Assembly (NCBI GenBank): GCA_038093975.1
Contig: JBBPTG010000006.1
Span: 62,001 to 126,000 of the forward strand
Length of the DNA: 64,000 bases
Direction of reading: 5' to 3'
Source of the DNA: Chalciporus piperatus
Taxonomy: Eukaryota; Basidiomycota; Agaricomycetes; Boletales; Boletaceae
The position numbers were made by a program, and so were the translations under genes. Numbering within the stretch: the first letter of the stretch is position 1; the number at the start of each line of letters is the position of its first letter. The notes below the pieces were generated by a model that did no database searches, had not been told where the DNA came from, and saw only the letters and a list, made by a program, of their open reading frames with translations. Below, piece by piece: positions 50,967 through 62,687 of the stretch.

Positions 50967-53900
50967 ATGCGGTCCAATCCTGTCTCACACTCATCTTCTT
51001 CTGGTTGGCTAACCCGAAATCAGACCGACCCGCCATCTTTAGACACTCATCAGAACCGTCAAGCCCCCCTCTCTCCCACCTACTCATCCCCACGCGCTGC
51101 CCCAAAACCTCCAGCTTCCAGGGCCTCATCTTTCAAGGCTATTTTCAATCGCAAACCACCTCCTTCTCCATCTGCCACCTCATTGCATTCTGCCTATTCA
51201 ACTGCATCCGCATCTACTGTCGATAACCACAACTTCCACCCATACGCAGCGATGCCACCCGCACCACTCCCCGTCGTTTCAAACCACGAAACCTTGGATG
51301 ATGAGCAGGAATGTCCTGTTTGTCTCGAACCCCTCAGCTTCAGCTTCAGGTTGCCGGGAGAAAAACCTCACGTCGTCCCTGAATGTGGCCATTCACTTCA
51401 CGAGGTAACTTATCTCTCAGACCACCAACGTCGCTATATGCACAATCTAATATGCCCGACCACTGTATAGGCGTGTTTCACGGCTGTCTATGGTCCCCTA
51501 CCTGCCCTGTCTCGCTCTGCTGTCCCTCGCAAATCCAATTTGGGTGTATGTGGTGTTTGCAGACGACCCATGAAAGTCGGCGATGGGGACACTAGTAAAA
51601 CCAACAGTATGTGTTTACCGTCTGACTCGTCGGGTGATGTTCATTGCTTGCACACAGAACTGGCTGCTCTCACTGGCATGGGCGACCCTCATGCTTCAGC
51701 ACTCTATCCGGGCCGCGATACACCAGCTTCACGGAACCGTCGTAGCCCAGCGCCACAAGCAGCATATAACCCTACCGATGACGACCCTATCGATCATGCC
51801 GTTTCTGTAAAGTCAACGCCCAGTGATTCCCACTATATCGTTGCGCCTTCCATTCAAGTCCGACCGGAATTCTCGTCAATTGTTCGAACTGGAGATCTCT
51901 CTCAACCGCTTACCTGCATTGTCATCATCGAACTTCCTGCAAGACGTAAATCAACTTATATACCTGGACCTGTCGCCCCGGAACCGTATACCATTCGAAA
52001 CGCCTCAGGGCATTCGCGACAAGATACCGAACAAAGTCAATTGACAGCAATCACGCGGCAACAGCCGCAATCGATGTCTCCTGACGGATGGGCACCCGCA
52101 TATAACGCTACCGACACAGAATCGTCACGGTATGCTCCATCACAAGCTCACGAGGAAGATTCCCCTTTCAGCGCTATCATCGACGATCTCAGACATCGAA
52201 TAATTGACTGGAAGGGCCATGCGCTATCCGGTCTCGGTCCTCTCCACATGTATGATTTATTGTCCGTCCGCCGCGATGCACTTGTCCGGGAGTTCTTCGT
52301 GTATTTATTCAAGGAAGCCATTATCTGCGTAGTGGAGGAGAAGAAACGATCACTTGGGCGCTTCTTACCTTCTCCTGCCTTCAGTGACTCAACGACTGCT
52401 ATTTCTGGCTCGAGCAGTCAATCGAGAGGTGTCCTCCGTCTAAAGGGGCGCATCTACGTGCGACACATCAAGCGAATCACCGCAACCATCTCCGGAGAAA
52501 TGAGCCTCTCGATCGAGATGGAAGACGAACGCCTAGACTCCTTCATTCTCGTCTTCAAGGATCGTTCTTCCCTCGAGGCATGGAAGAACCAAATCCAAGG
52601 TCTCGTCACCTCCTTCCAACATCAGCAAGCGAGTCCTCCTGCGTTTGATCGCGGACTGGACTTTGAAGAGTTTGGTGGATCAGAAAAGGTGTCACGAGTG
52701 CTCAGCGGTAGCACAACGTCTACTACAACAAGCACCGTGGACAGCCTTCTCATGAACTCTTCTTCGCGGTCCATCATATCTTCAGCCACTTCGCAAGGTT
52801 CGGTCCCCCAACATTTGATGCACACCAAATTGCAGACTCTTAGCGAAGACGACGTGATGGTGCGCTACGATACCCCAAACCCTGGCATGGTCACACCATA
52901 TATATCATCTGGACCGTCAAACTCCCTTGCACCTCTCTCGCATACGCCGCTTGACTTAATCCTCATTGTTTCCCTCCCTCCACCGAATTCACCGCGCAGC
53001 ACCGCAGACCTCAAAATACGCGTCATCAAAACGTCACTCGACTTCATCCTTGCCTCGCTTGGAACAAAGGACCGGCTGAGTCTGGTGACCTTTGAAGTGG
53101 GGACAGGGGGACGAGTGAGGAAAACACCTTACCTCTGCCCTGGCCGAACGCAAAGCAGGAACCGTTTGCTGAAGTTCATCGACGAGATAGGTCGTCCCGA
53201 CGACTTGAGCCTGGAGGACGAGTTCTTAGTCAGAGCCTCCAAGGATGAAAAGACTGATGTCGTGACCGCTGTGAATCACGGTCAGTGATCGTCTCTAGAT
53301 ATATGTCATCGATTTCTTAATGTGATATAGGCCTGGACGTCGTGTTGCAACGCAAGTCACGCAATCCTATTTCAGGGATGATCCTCGTAAGCGACGCTGC
53401 TGATAGCACGCGGCGTGCTCAGATGGATCTTGTTCTTGCTCGTGCCGAGGCAGCTAACATGCCTATCCACTCCTTTGGTTACGGTCGCTCGCACGACCCC
53501 GCCTCGCTCTGGCTGATGTCAAACCACACGAGCGGGACGTACACGTTTGTCAAGGACTGGTACGATCTTCGTGGATGCCTTGCGGGTTGCGTAGGCGGCA
53601 TGATGTCGATTGGTCTGCTTAACATGAAGCTCCACATGAAGATCGTTGACGGGCAACGCCTCCGTATTCGGAAGGTTTCTGGCGGACCCTCATCCATTCT
53701 GTCTACTGACGGCCACAACGTCGATATCGACGTGGGTGAGCTCCGTTATGGAGAATGCAAGGAGATGCTCATTGAATGCGAACTGGACAACACCGACGGT
53801 CGTCGCGCAGCAACTCAAAACGGGAACCGACGCCTCAATGCGACAGATCAGTTCGTTCAATCCATGGGTCTCGATTCGCTCTCTATCGAAGATTCCCCGA

Positions 53901-54586
53901 ATCTTATAGAAGGGATGATGGATCGAATGATTGACGAGGTGCCTATATTCGAAGTTGATGGATCCTTCTTCGACCCTGCGGCTACGAAGCAAGTCTCTCG
54001 GCTCGCACATCCTGTTCTGTTAACGATCACCCTCCTCCCCATGGCGACTCCTTCTCTGAAAACCACGAAACCCTCTGACCCCGTCATTGTGCGACGCCGG
54101 ATGGAGCTTCTCGCATCTGACATGATCACTCGCGCACTCGTACTAGTCTCGAGGAAGAACTTCCCGCAAGCGCAGAAAATCATGAACGAGACCAAGCGTA
54201 TCCTTCATACAGTCCTTCAAAACATATCCAGGTCGTTGCCAACGCCCAACAACGATGGCACAATGGTCCGCAATCGCAAGGAAATCCTCACTCTCGCGGC
54301 CGTTCGTGGTTTACAAGCCATCTTGCAAGATCTCCAGGTTCTATCGGAGGCATTGGAAGAGAACGTTGAGTTGTTCGCTCACGATCAACGCAACTTTGGC
54401 GCACAACAGGTGAGACCTTTTACTGATCAGTCCAGGGGATTAGCTTCTCAATTTTGTTCGTAGGCCATGATATTGCGCGACCAAAAAAGCTGGAGCAACC
54501 GAAGTGCTACCGAGCGCCTGTTCTGGACCATGGATAATTCAATCGAGCTGGTTTCTCGGAGTACCGATTGGGTAGCGCGCGATTAG
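50967..54586 (+). CDS. Far1/Ste5-like MAPK scaffold (RING, PH, vWA domains)
   Basis: Start at 50967. A Ser/Pro-rich head leads to a RING-type finger: QECPVCLEPLSFSFR, ECGHSLHEACFTAVYG, then GVCGVCRRPMKVGD across an intron. After a linker, the PH-like domain reads GPLHMYDLLSVRRDALVREF, FVYLFKEAIICVVEEKK, KGRIYVRHIKRITATISGEM and SFILVFKDRSSLEAWKNQIQ. A vWA domain follows: LDLILIVSLPPPNSPRSTAD, LKIRVIKTSLDFILASLGTK, DRLSLVTFE, then after an intron GMILVSDAADSTRRAQ and MPIHSFGYGRSHDPASLWLM. The C-terminal half is helical and ends STDWVARD at 54586. This domain order is that of fungal mating-pathway scaffolds of the Ste5/Far1 family. The MIDAS DxSxS is degenerate (IVSLPPP), as in Ste5. Confidence 0.85.
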
Positions 54587-55024
54587 CACCCTAGATCCCG
54601 TTCACTCATTTCCCTACCCGCCACCACATCCTGACTCATTGTCTTCCGGATTGGTGACGTCTTTTTTGTCGTGATTTGCTTTTGCAACTCGACACTCCTT
54701 TGGTTTCCGCCTTTGATGGCCTATTGTATTTCTCCCCGTGACGTTGTAACTTCTATGGGCTGCGTCATTACCGGGGTGCTGTCCTCAGCCTTGGGTGTTA
54801 TTTCTCCCGTTGTTTCAATTGTAGGCTACCCATCCCCATCCCCCAACATTAGATTCCCTCTCGAACCGGTACCCGTCATCGCATTTCCACACACGCAGTT
54901 ATTCTTGGGCAAGAGAGTAATGTGACTCGATTACTTATTGAACATATGGGATATCATTCATTATGCATTAACGTAGATGATTGGAACTTGCAGAACCCGA
55001 GCAAAGCGTGAAGAATCCAAGGTA
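54587..55024. other. convergent intergenic region
   Basis: 3' flanks of the scaffold and dynactin-like genes; the open frame 54671-54925 (+) has no recognisable domain. Nothing else is seen. Confidence 0.4.
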
Positions 55025-56187
55025 TCACTCATATCCCAACCGCCGCCTTTCCTCTTTATCTCGTTCCAACGTCTTCACTTTGCTCTCCGTCTCAGTGAGA
55101 ACGTCGTCCCAAGCCACGAAAAGTTCCGAAAGTGCATCCACCTATAAACACGGAGAAAAGAAACAGATTGAACATGCGAGTTTCGGACGGTTTAAAGAAG
55201 AGACCAACTCACATGCGTCGCGTGGCGTTCCACCAGAGTAGCAATCCGTCTCTCTATAGAGGCAGCCAATTTCATATCTTCTTCCTGTGCGAGGAGAAGC
55301 GCTTTTAATCGTGGTTGCAGAGCCTCGTGATCTGTGTGTATTTCGTCAGATAATTGGCTGGATGTAAATGTATATGTGCATGGGAGGAGGAGATGGACAA
55401 GTACCTGCGAGTTTTCCTGCTGCCAGTACCCCCTTTTGCTCGAGCAAGTCGATTTCCTGCATGTCACGATCGGCGGCGCGAATGTCTGGTTCCATTTCTG
55501 AGAGAAATGCTTCGAGCTCCTCGGAAGACATATTCTCGTACGCCGGCGCGGGCTCTGGCAACGTCCCCGAGAGTGAGAACGCGGGGGTGAGCAATTGTGC
55601 GTGTTGGTCATCTAACGCGTTCCGTGAGCCCTACACTTGAAGCAGCGAATCCGAAAAACACTCGTACATTGATGCATAAACTTCTTGAGACCGTCGTTGG
55701 ACTCGACGACGCTATTTAACTGACGCTGAACGTCCCCCGCGAGATGGATGAGGCTCTCGCCGTGTTTGAGCTCGGATGGCTTGTCTCGGCCTTTGCGCTC
55801 GCCGCGCGTATTATCTTGTCTCACTCCGAGGAGCAACGCCTCTAACCAACGAAGTCGCAACTCCAGCGACAACACAGGATCGATATTTGCAGGTGCCAAT
55901 GCTGCTGCTGCTGCTGCTAGGTTCGGGTACGGGTTCGGGTTCGTCGACGATCCCACTCCACCTTCCCCAGCATCGTTTGCTTCGGGTAACGACGTAGACG
56001 TCTTGGCGGGAGAATCAGTGTCATCCACGGATTCGAGCACGTCTTCGAGGTGCTGGGATGACGACGCGGCGGTCATGCTCGTTGGATTTCCGTTATATCC
56101 AGGCGGTGGAGATGATGGTGGAGTGGAAGTAGACAGGATACGGTGTCTTTGAAAATCGCCCAAGAATACGCTTCCGAGGCCAGCCAT
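55025..56187 (-). CDS. dynactin p24/DCTN3-like subunit (RO-11 family)
   Basis: Start at 56187. A low-complexity head with a poly-Ala run (55905-55920, GCT/GCA repeats) precedes helical sequence: DPVLSLELRLRWLEALLLGV, SLIHLAGDVQRQLNSVVESN, DGLKKFMHQ, then after introns MSSEELEAFLSEMEPDIRAA, MQEIDLLEQKGVLAAGKLA, LQPRLKALLLAQEEDMKLAA, and the end ALSELFVAWDDVLTETESKV up to RRLGYE at 55025. The FVxWDxxL near the C-terminus and the LLEQKGVL block match the dynactin shoulder subunit p24. Dynactin activates dynein for nuclear and vesicle movement. The all-helical composition makes a distant coiled-coil protein the main alternative. Confidence 0.65.
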
Positions 56188-56497
56188 GGATACCGTCAGT
56201 GACTACAGTGAAACGTACTTCTCTTGTTGATCGACGACCTCTTTTCCTGTGAGGAAGATAGATGAGAGCGGATGACCATGCCTTAGCCGGACACCTGACC
56301 GCGTACTTCGGTCCAGGAAAGTAACTGAGCAGCTCAGTCGCTTATGCTGAGCTCGCTCGGGCTGTTGGCAATCCACCAGCAAGTTCTGGGACGAGATTCC
56401 AATGAATAATTACCGAGGATATACTAGTAGTACGCAAGACCATGAACCCAAGAAAAAGAAAGTCCGAGCCGCTAACATACATCAATCAGATAACCTC
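56188..56497. other. short intergenic region upstream of the dynactin-like gene
   Basis: 310 bp holding the dynactin-like promoter and the 3' flank of the copper ATPase gene. No other signal. Confidence 0.4.
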
Positions 56498-59400
56498 TCA
56501 AACAGATTCACTCATTTCGATCGGTAATGGAGCATACCCAGCGGACGCGCGCCTCCCACTGACCGACTCCCAAGCACCTTCAACCATACCCCATAAGCTT
56601 TCCCGTGCACCCTCGCCCCACCCCCACGCAGTCGGCTTCCCCTCATCCTGCTCGACTCGCATGACACTCTCGTCGGGTCTCCTCCACTGTTTCAGCAGCA
56701 ACGAGCTGCTCACGACACTCACGCTCGAGAACGCCATCGCAGCGCCTGCCAACATCGGGTGCATGTAAATCCCAAAGGGAAGCAATATCCCCATCGCGAG
56801 CGGGATCCCCAGTAAATTGTAGATACATGCCCATACGAGGTTTCTTCGAATAGTGCGGAAGATGGCGCGAGAGAGGTGAAGGGCAGCAACGACGTCAAGG
56901 AGATCGGAACGCATGAGGACGATGTCGGCTGCTTCGATAGCGACCGACGTGCCGGAGTTGAGGGCAATGCCAACCGTAGCAGCGACTAGCGCAGGGGAGT
57001 CGTTGATCCCATCGCCAACCTGTGATGTAGTTCACAAGTTAGGTCAGGGGAGCGAGGAGCTGGATTGAAGCTTTACCATGGCCACTCCTCCCTCTTGCTT
57101 GTTCATAAGCTCGGTCACCAGCGAAGCCTTGCCTTTGGGACTCATATTTGCCCATACATCCTCGGGCTTGATGCCCACCTGCTTGGCAATTGCCACGGCT
57201 GTGTTCATCCCATCTCCTGTCATCATGCATACATCGATGCCCATCGAACGCAAGGCCCTGATAGCTTGCGCAGATGACGGCTTCGGCGCGTCCGAGAGTG
57301 AGATTGCCAGAATGGGTAGAGGGAGGGAAGCACCACGAGCCATTGAGACGTATACGACCGTTCGTGCCAATGGACTTTCTTGTGCTTCGTAGTTAGAGAG
57401 CGTAGAGGGTAAGACCGCTCTGTCTGATTGCGTGATAAACCTAGGGGTCCCGACCAAGAATGTGTACTTTGAGCCAGAGAGGGAGAGGACAGCTGTAACA
57501 CCAGCTCCAGTCACACTCTCGAAAGACTCCAGGGTTAGTTCCGGTATGTCAAGCTCAGCCTGCCTCATGACATCATTGCCATATGCCGCAATGGCCTTGG
57601 CCAATGGATGTTCTGAGCGTGTTTCTGTTACCGAGAGCATAGCGAGGGCAGCCGCACGAGATGTTATCCCGTCTGCGCACTTGAGAGCGAGTGCGGATGA
57701 ACCGAGAGTGTCCTCGGGAAGATGACCGTCCCGTGACGGAACCCACACTATGCCTGCAACGCTGAGCTTCCCCTCCGTTACTGTGCCAGTCTTGTCGAGC
57801 ATTATTCGCTTGATCGACCGACTCGCTTCCAGCGCTCGCCCGCCCTTGATGAGAATTCCGTTCTTGGCACCCACTCCGGTACCAACCATAATGGCAGTAG
57901 GTGTACTCAGTCCCAATGCGCAGGGACAAGCCACCACAACCACGGATATGCACATCTGCAAACACACGGCGAGTTTACTCGTTCCGTGCCGATGGAACAT
58001 CGCAGGCAACGATTCCGAGCTGACTGTATTCGAAAGGATCATCCACCCGGCGAAAGTGAGCACGGAGAGGGAGATTACTGCAGGTACAAAGAATCCTGCG
58101 ACGCGGTCCGCGAATGCCTGAATAGGCGCTTTGGATGTCTGGGTTTCCTCCACGAGTTTGACAATTTGAGCCAGTGCGGTATCCTTGCCTGCGCGTGTGA
58201 CGAGCATGTCGAACGTGCCTAAACCATTAACGGTGCCGCCAATAACCGTATCTCCAGGCTGTTTGAGGACGGGGATGGGTTCTCCGGTGATCGCGCTTTC
58301 GTCGACAGAGGACGAACCACGGATGACAGTGCCATCGGCGGGGACTTTGTCGCCAGGGACGAGCTTGATAGTATCACCCACTTGCACGAGCTCAGTGGCG
58401 ATACGTTTCTCCTGGGTACACGCAGGGGCATCGGTGTAGATAGTGGCCATCGTGGGTGCAAGGGCCATGAGGTCAGTGAGCGCGGCGCTGGTCTTGCCCT
58501 TTGCGCGGTTCTCTAGCCATCGGCCAAGCGATACGAACATGACGAGCATTGTGCTGGTGTCGAAAAAGACAAAAGGACGGAAGTCGGGGGTCGTGTTGAA
58601 AGCCGCGAAAAATATGGCAATGATGGAATAAAAGTATGCAGCTGATGTTCCGAGCATGATGAGGACATCCATCGTGGCGCTGCCATGTCTAAGCGCCTTG
58701 TATGCGTTGCGGTAAAACTTCTGACCGACCCAGAACTGTGCAGGGGTAGTGAGGGTGAGTATGACGATGTCGGTGAGATAAATGCCGTTAAATAGACGAA
58801 GGCTGGTGATGGGATGCAGAAACGAGATGTGCGGTGCGATCATGCTGAGGAAGAAGACAGGCAATGCAAAGGCAATGCTCCACTTGAGGCGACTGAACCA
58901 CTCTTGGATCTCTTTCGTCCGTGCAAGGGACTCTTTCTGGGTTGCGTCTTGCTGATCGAAAAGAATGGCATCGAAGCCCATTTCCTCTATTCGCTCGACC
59001 ATCTCTCGCGGACCAACGACGCCGGGTTCGAAGTCGATTTTGGCGGTCTCTGTAGCAAGGGAGACTGCGACATTGTTGATACCAGGGATCCCGCGAAGAC
59101 CATTCTCCACCGTAGATGTACACGAGGAACACGTCATGCCGTATATGCGCAGAGTGACCGTATCTGATCTAGCTATAGGAATGAGAGTGGCATCAAATCC
59201 GATGTCAGATATTTCCTGCATTCGATGCCTGAGCTACAAACGTCAGAGTAATACGATGCCCAGACTCACATTGATGAGATTTTCCACAGTCCATACCGTA
59301 GGGTCGTATTCGACAACGCCTCGCTCCGCGAGGAGTGCTACTTTGACAGAGTATATACCGTCTTGCCTTCGGAGTGCTCCTTCAATTGACTAGAAAGGTG

Positions 59401-59602
59401 AATACGGCTTTGTGAAGGCGAGGATGGGCTGGCTCACTTCGACACATGCACCACAAGTCATACCCTCTATCCGAAGTTCGCATTTGCCAGCATCGCCATC
59501 GTGTGATACCGCGTCGAGAGGCTCGTCCTTTGTTGATGGGAGTTCCACTTTCCCTGTAGGAGGCGTGGACTGCTGGAATAGACTGGACAACAGGGACGAC
59601 AT
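56498..59602 (-). CDS. CCC2: Ccc2-type copper-transporting P1B ATPase
   Basis: Golgi pump that loads copper into secreted cuproenzymes such as multicopper oxidases and laccases. Start at 59602. Two heavy-metal-binding domains carry [11 protein letters not shown] and [15 protein letters not shown]. The membrane core follows: [12 protein letters not shown], transport motif [20 protein letters not shown], actuator [10 protein letters not shown], phosphorylation site [14 protein letters not shown], nucleotide-domain SEHPLAKAI, then [19 protein letters not shown], and hinge [11 protein letters not shown] across an intron. The last helices read [20 protein letters not shown] and [20 protein letters not shown]. 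Two metal-binding domains match yeast Ccc2. Most of the protein is one exon (57044-59221). All catalytic motifs are intact. Confidence 0.95.
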
Positions 59603-59939
59603 GGTGGACGCGGTCGAAGGGGATGCGATGCCGATTTAGAGGACACAGCTCGTCCGAGGGCTATGCCTGATGAATGGGCGGTCGCGACGCTGATGAGTTA
59701 GAGTGAGTAAGGACAGTTACCTTTCCGACTGGATTCCGAAATTCTATCGAAGTAGTCATGAAACACTCGGGCCGCCAGTCTAGTTTAAATTCGGATCTAC
59801 TCGAATGACCAACCCACCACCAACGTGACCCTTAGTGCAAACATGGTACAGATCCAGAAATCCTACGTAAATGCGTCTACTGCAGTCCATACATCCATGC
59901 TCGAAACGATAGTGCGATAGTGTACCTCAACGACTCGTA
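59603..59939. promoter_or_regulatory. upstream region of the copper ATPase gene
   Basis: 337 bp between two same-strand genes, holding the CCC2 promoter and the VPS5 3' flank. No clear copper-responsive element was identified by eye. Confidence 0.4.
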
Positions 59940-62462
59940 TCACGCCCCTACTGCGTCCTGTCCCGGAGCGCTGACCTCTTTCAGCAAGAGCCGTTGGTAA
60001 TTCTCCCACCCGGTGATAATCTACGACATCTTCGGTTAAAGGTCTGCGCAAAAAGATCACCTGGACAGCTCACCTCCTTCTGCCGCGCAATCATCCCATT
60101 CAAAAACGCTTGCAGAGAATCCTTGAAGTCATCAACTCTCTCCTGCTCAAACCTCGCCATTTCTGACTTGATCAACTTGGAGCATTGATCAAACTCGTGT
60201 TTGGCATCCAGGGCGCGCCGCTCAGCCTAAATAAAGGAATCAGATCAGTGTTTAATGTTTGGCGTAGACAAGAGCGGCTTGCCTCGGTGACTAAAGTGAC
60301 GGTATGCCCCACCTTCTCGGTCGGAAGTCGCCCCTGGGCTCGCGCGCGCTCGTGTATTTGCCGTACACGTCGGACCTCTGTGTCAGCGTTTTGCCAATTT
60401 GTGTACGTTCGTACACGGGAATTAAAGGCCGTCTTCAAACCACCATCAGCAAAGTGCCTTGAACTTGGATGAGTCGAGCCATACCCGAACAGAATTAATC
60501 AGCCTCGAATACTCGTCCGCTATCTTGCAGTGAGCACATATTCCAGAATGAGCAAGAGAGGACAAGACTTACCAGTGCTCATGAGGGTCATCATGTCCTG
60601 CTCGGCCTGTACGTTCTGAGCTTCGGCCGCCGCTTGTTGGACATTGGACAGTACACCAAGAGTTTGTTGTAATCGTTCGCCGACGTCGGACGCCGATAGT
60701 TCTGCAACCGCAGCGGAGAATTCGCCGGTCGCCGTTGCCAATTCTTTGGTGTGTCAACATAAGAAATGGGGGAGGGAAAAGGAGACTTTACCAGCACGTT
60801 GTTTTGCCACGATATCTATGGACTTGACGAGACCTCGCAATTGAGATTCGAGTCCGTCGAGGTAGGCGCGTTGTTTATCAAACCACTACGATATAGATTC
60901 AGCGAAATGCCAATACGACGCAATTATGCTCACCTCGTCTGTTTCATGGAATCGAGGTCCAGTCAGGGTCTGCCCAATCGAAGCCATAAGTCCCCCCTTC
61001 TCATTGGCCATCTCGGCTTTTCTATGTTTCATCTACGATCAACTGTCCGGTTAACCAACTCTGAAAGAATGACAAAATTGAATGACAAACATCCAAAGCA
61101 AAGTTATCGCTCTCCAAGAAGAACCTGAGATCAGGGTCCTTGCATAGCACAGGATGATTCGCTGTCTTTTGTATACATTTCTCGAGTGCCAACCGACGCT
61201 GTTGTATGAATTGTTCATGGAATCGCCCAAAGGGATTCTTTTCCGGTACGGGAGGAACAACAACGCCTGGGTTGTTCATCGAGAGCGTCTCATAGAGCCA
61301 TAGGAAATCTGAATATCGGCGGAGAACAGAGAAATATGCTTTGGAAAACTGGGGGGAGGTTGTCTGTTGCGCTGGTTAGTTGAATCGGGGAGTGAGCACG
61401 AGGCGAGGTCATACCCGAGTGTGGACGGTATAAAGAGTGTGAGCCCTGATGGGATCACCAACCTTTTGTGGGTCCTCTACTGAGATAGCGAAAAGTGGTG
61501 GGATTGACCCCTCGCTGCGTACGACCAGGGCAGGAGATGCAGGCGGCTAAGTATTGACGTTCATGAGCTTACATCTCTAAACGATCATAGCCACCACATA
61601 CCTGAGGGGTCCCAGCGTTCCTAAAGCGCGCTGTCTGCCCTATGGGCGTGTCGTCGTCGTCATCGTCGTCGTCGGCATTGGCGCTGGGAATAGCTGGTGA
61701 AACGCTCGGTGGTGGTACAACCCGTTCATTACCTCCCCATCCCGTCTGAAATCCACCCAGTGTTTCGCCTCCAATTGAAAGACTCGAAAACGTGCGGTCA
61801 AAACTCGGGGGTGACTGTTGCTCAAGAGGCGAGACTATAGTGCGCTCAGGAGACGTGGACGAAGACGAAAGCGATTCTTGTGGCGAGGATAATTGCGACA
61901 CTGTGGGTTCCTCCGTGCGCACCGAAGGCGTCAGGGAGGTACTTTCCCTTTCCTCCCCGGTGGGCGAAATTTGAAGCACCGTGTCCTTGATGGGGGACTC
62001 TGACTCCGGTTCCACAGTCGGTTGGGTCTCTTCCTCCGCGCTCGACGTGCCAATGAACATCCCAAAGCCAGGCGTTCGTGGCGTCGTCGTCATCGTCGTC
62101 GTATCTGCATGTGTATCACCGTGATGACTCCCGCTCTCTCCATCTTCGTGATCTTCTGCTGTTACTGCAGCTGCATCAAGTGGATCGACCGCAGTGACAG
62201 TCGGCGCCCCTGCCCCTGCAGTACTCTGCTGGTTGTAACTATGATTATCCGTGAGATGGGATTCGGTGGTTTGAGTCGTCGTACTGGGCTCGTCTTCGAA
62301 CCCTGATTTGAAGTAGTCGATGTCAGAAGGTTCTGCGTGATGTTGTCCGAAGCTTGACCAAGGGTCTGGGGAGTTTGAGCGTGGTTTGGAGAATGGGTCT
62401 TCGAACGGGTTCTCTTCGAGAATGCTTCGCGAGGGTGCCAGCAAATCGTCGAAGCCATCCAT
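59940..62462 (-). CDS. VPS5: Vps5-like sorting nexin (PX-BAR, retromer)
   Basis: Membrane-bending subunit of the retromer that returns cargo from endosomes to the Golgi. Start at 62462 (MDGFDDLLAPSRSILEENPF). A disordered Ser/Thr/Glu-rich head has an Asp run (near 61655-61675). The PX domain reads FAISVEDPQKVGDPIRAHTL, VLRRYSDFLWLYETLS with the phosphoinositide-binding RRYSDF, VVPPVPEKN, then QRRLALEKCIQKTANHPVLC and RFFLESDNF. The BAR part reads ASIGQTLTGPRFHETDEWFD, YLDGLESQLRGLVKSIDIVA, EFSAAVAELSASDVGE and CSKLIKSEMARFEQERVDDF, ending GWENYQRLLLKEVSAPGQ up to 59940. This matches Vps5/SNX1 rather than Vps17, because the RRYSDF and PVPEK motifs are intact. Confidence 0.9.
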
Positions 62463-62687
62463 GGTGGTGGTATGAATGGGATGGTTACTTGGTCTCGGTG
62501 TTGTCTATGACACAAGGTACCAGCAAGGTACTATAATAGTATGTCGACAAACTTCGTGACAGATGTAATGACAGAACGCGTCGTAACCCAGTATTCGAGA
62601 ATCCCAAGGCAGACATTGAAATCAAAATCCATGTTAGTTTATAAATCAATAAAGTAGCATCATGAAAGCGAATTAGCATGTGGTCCT

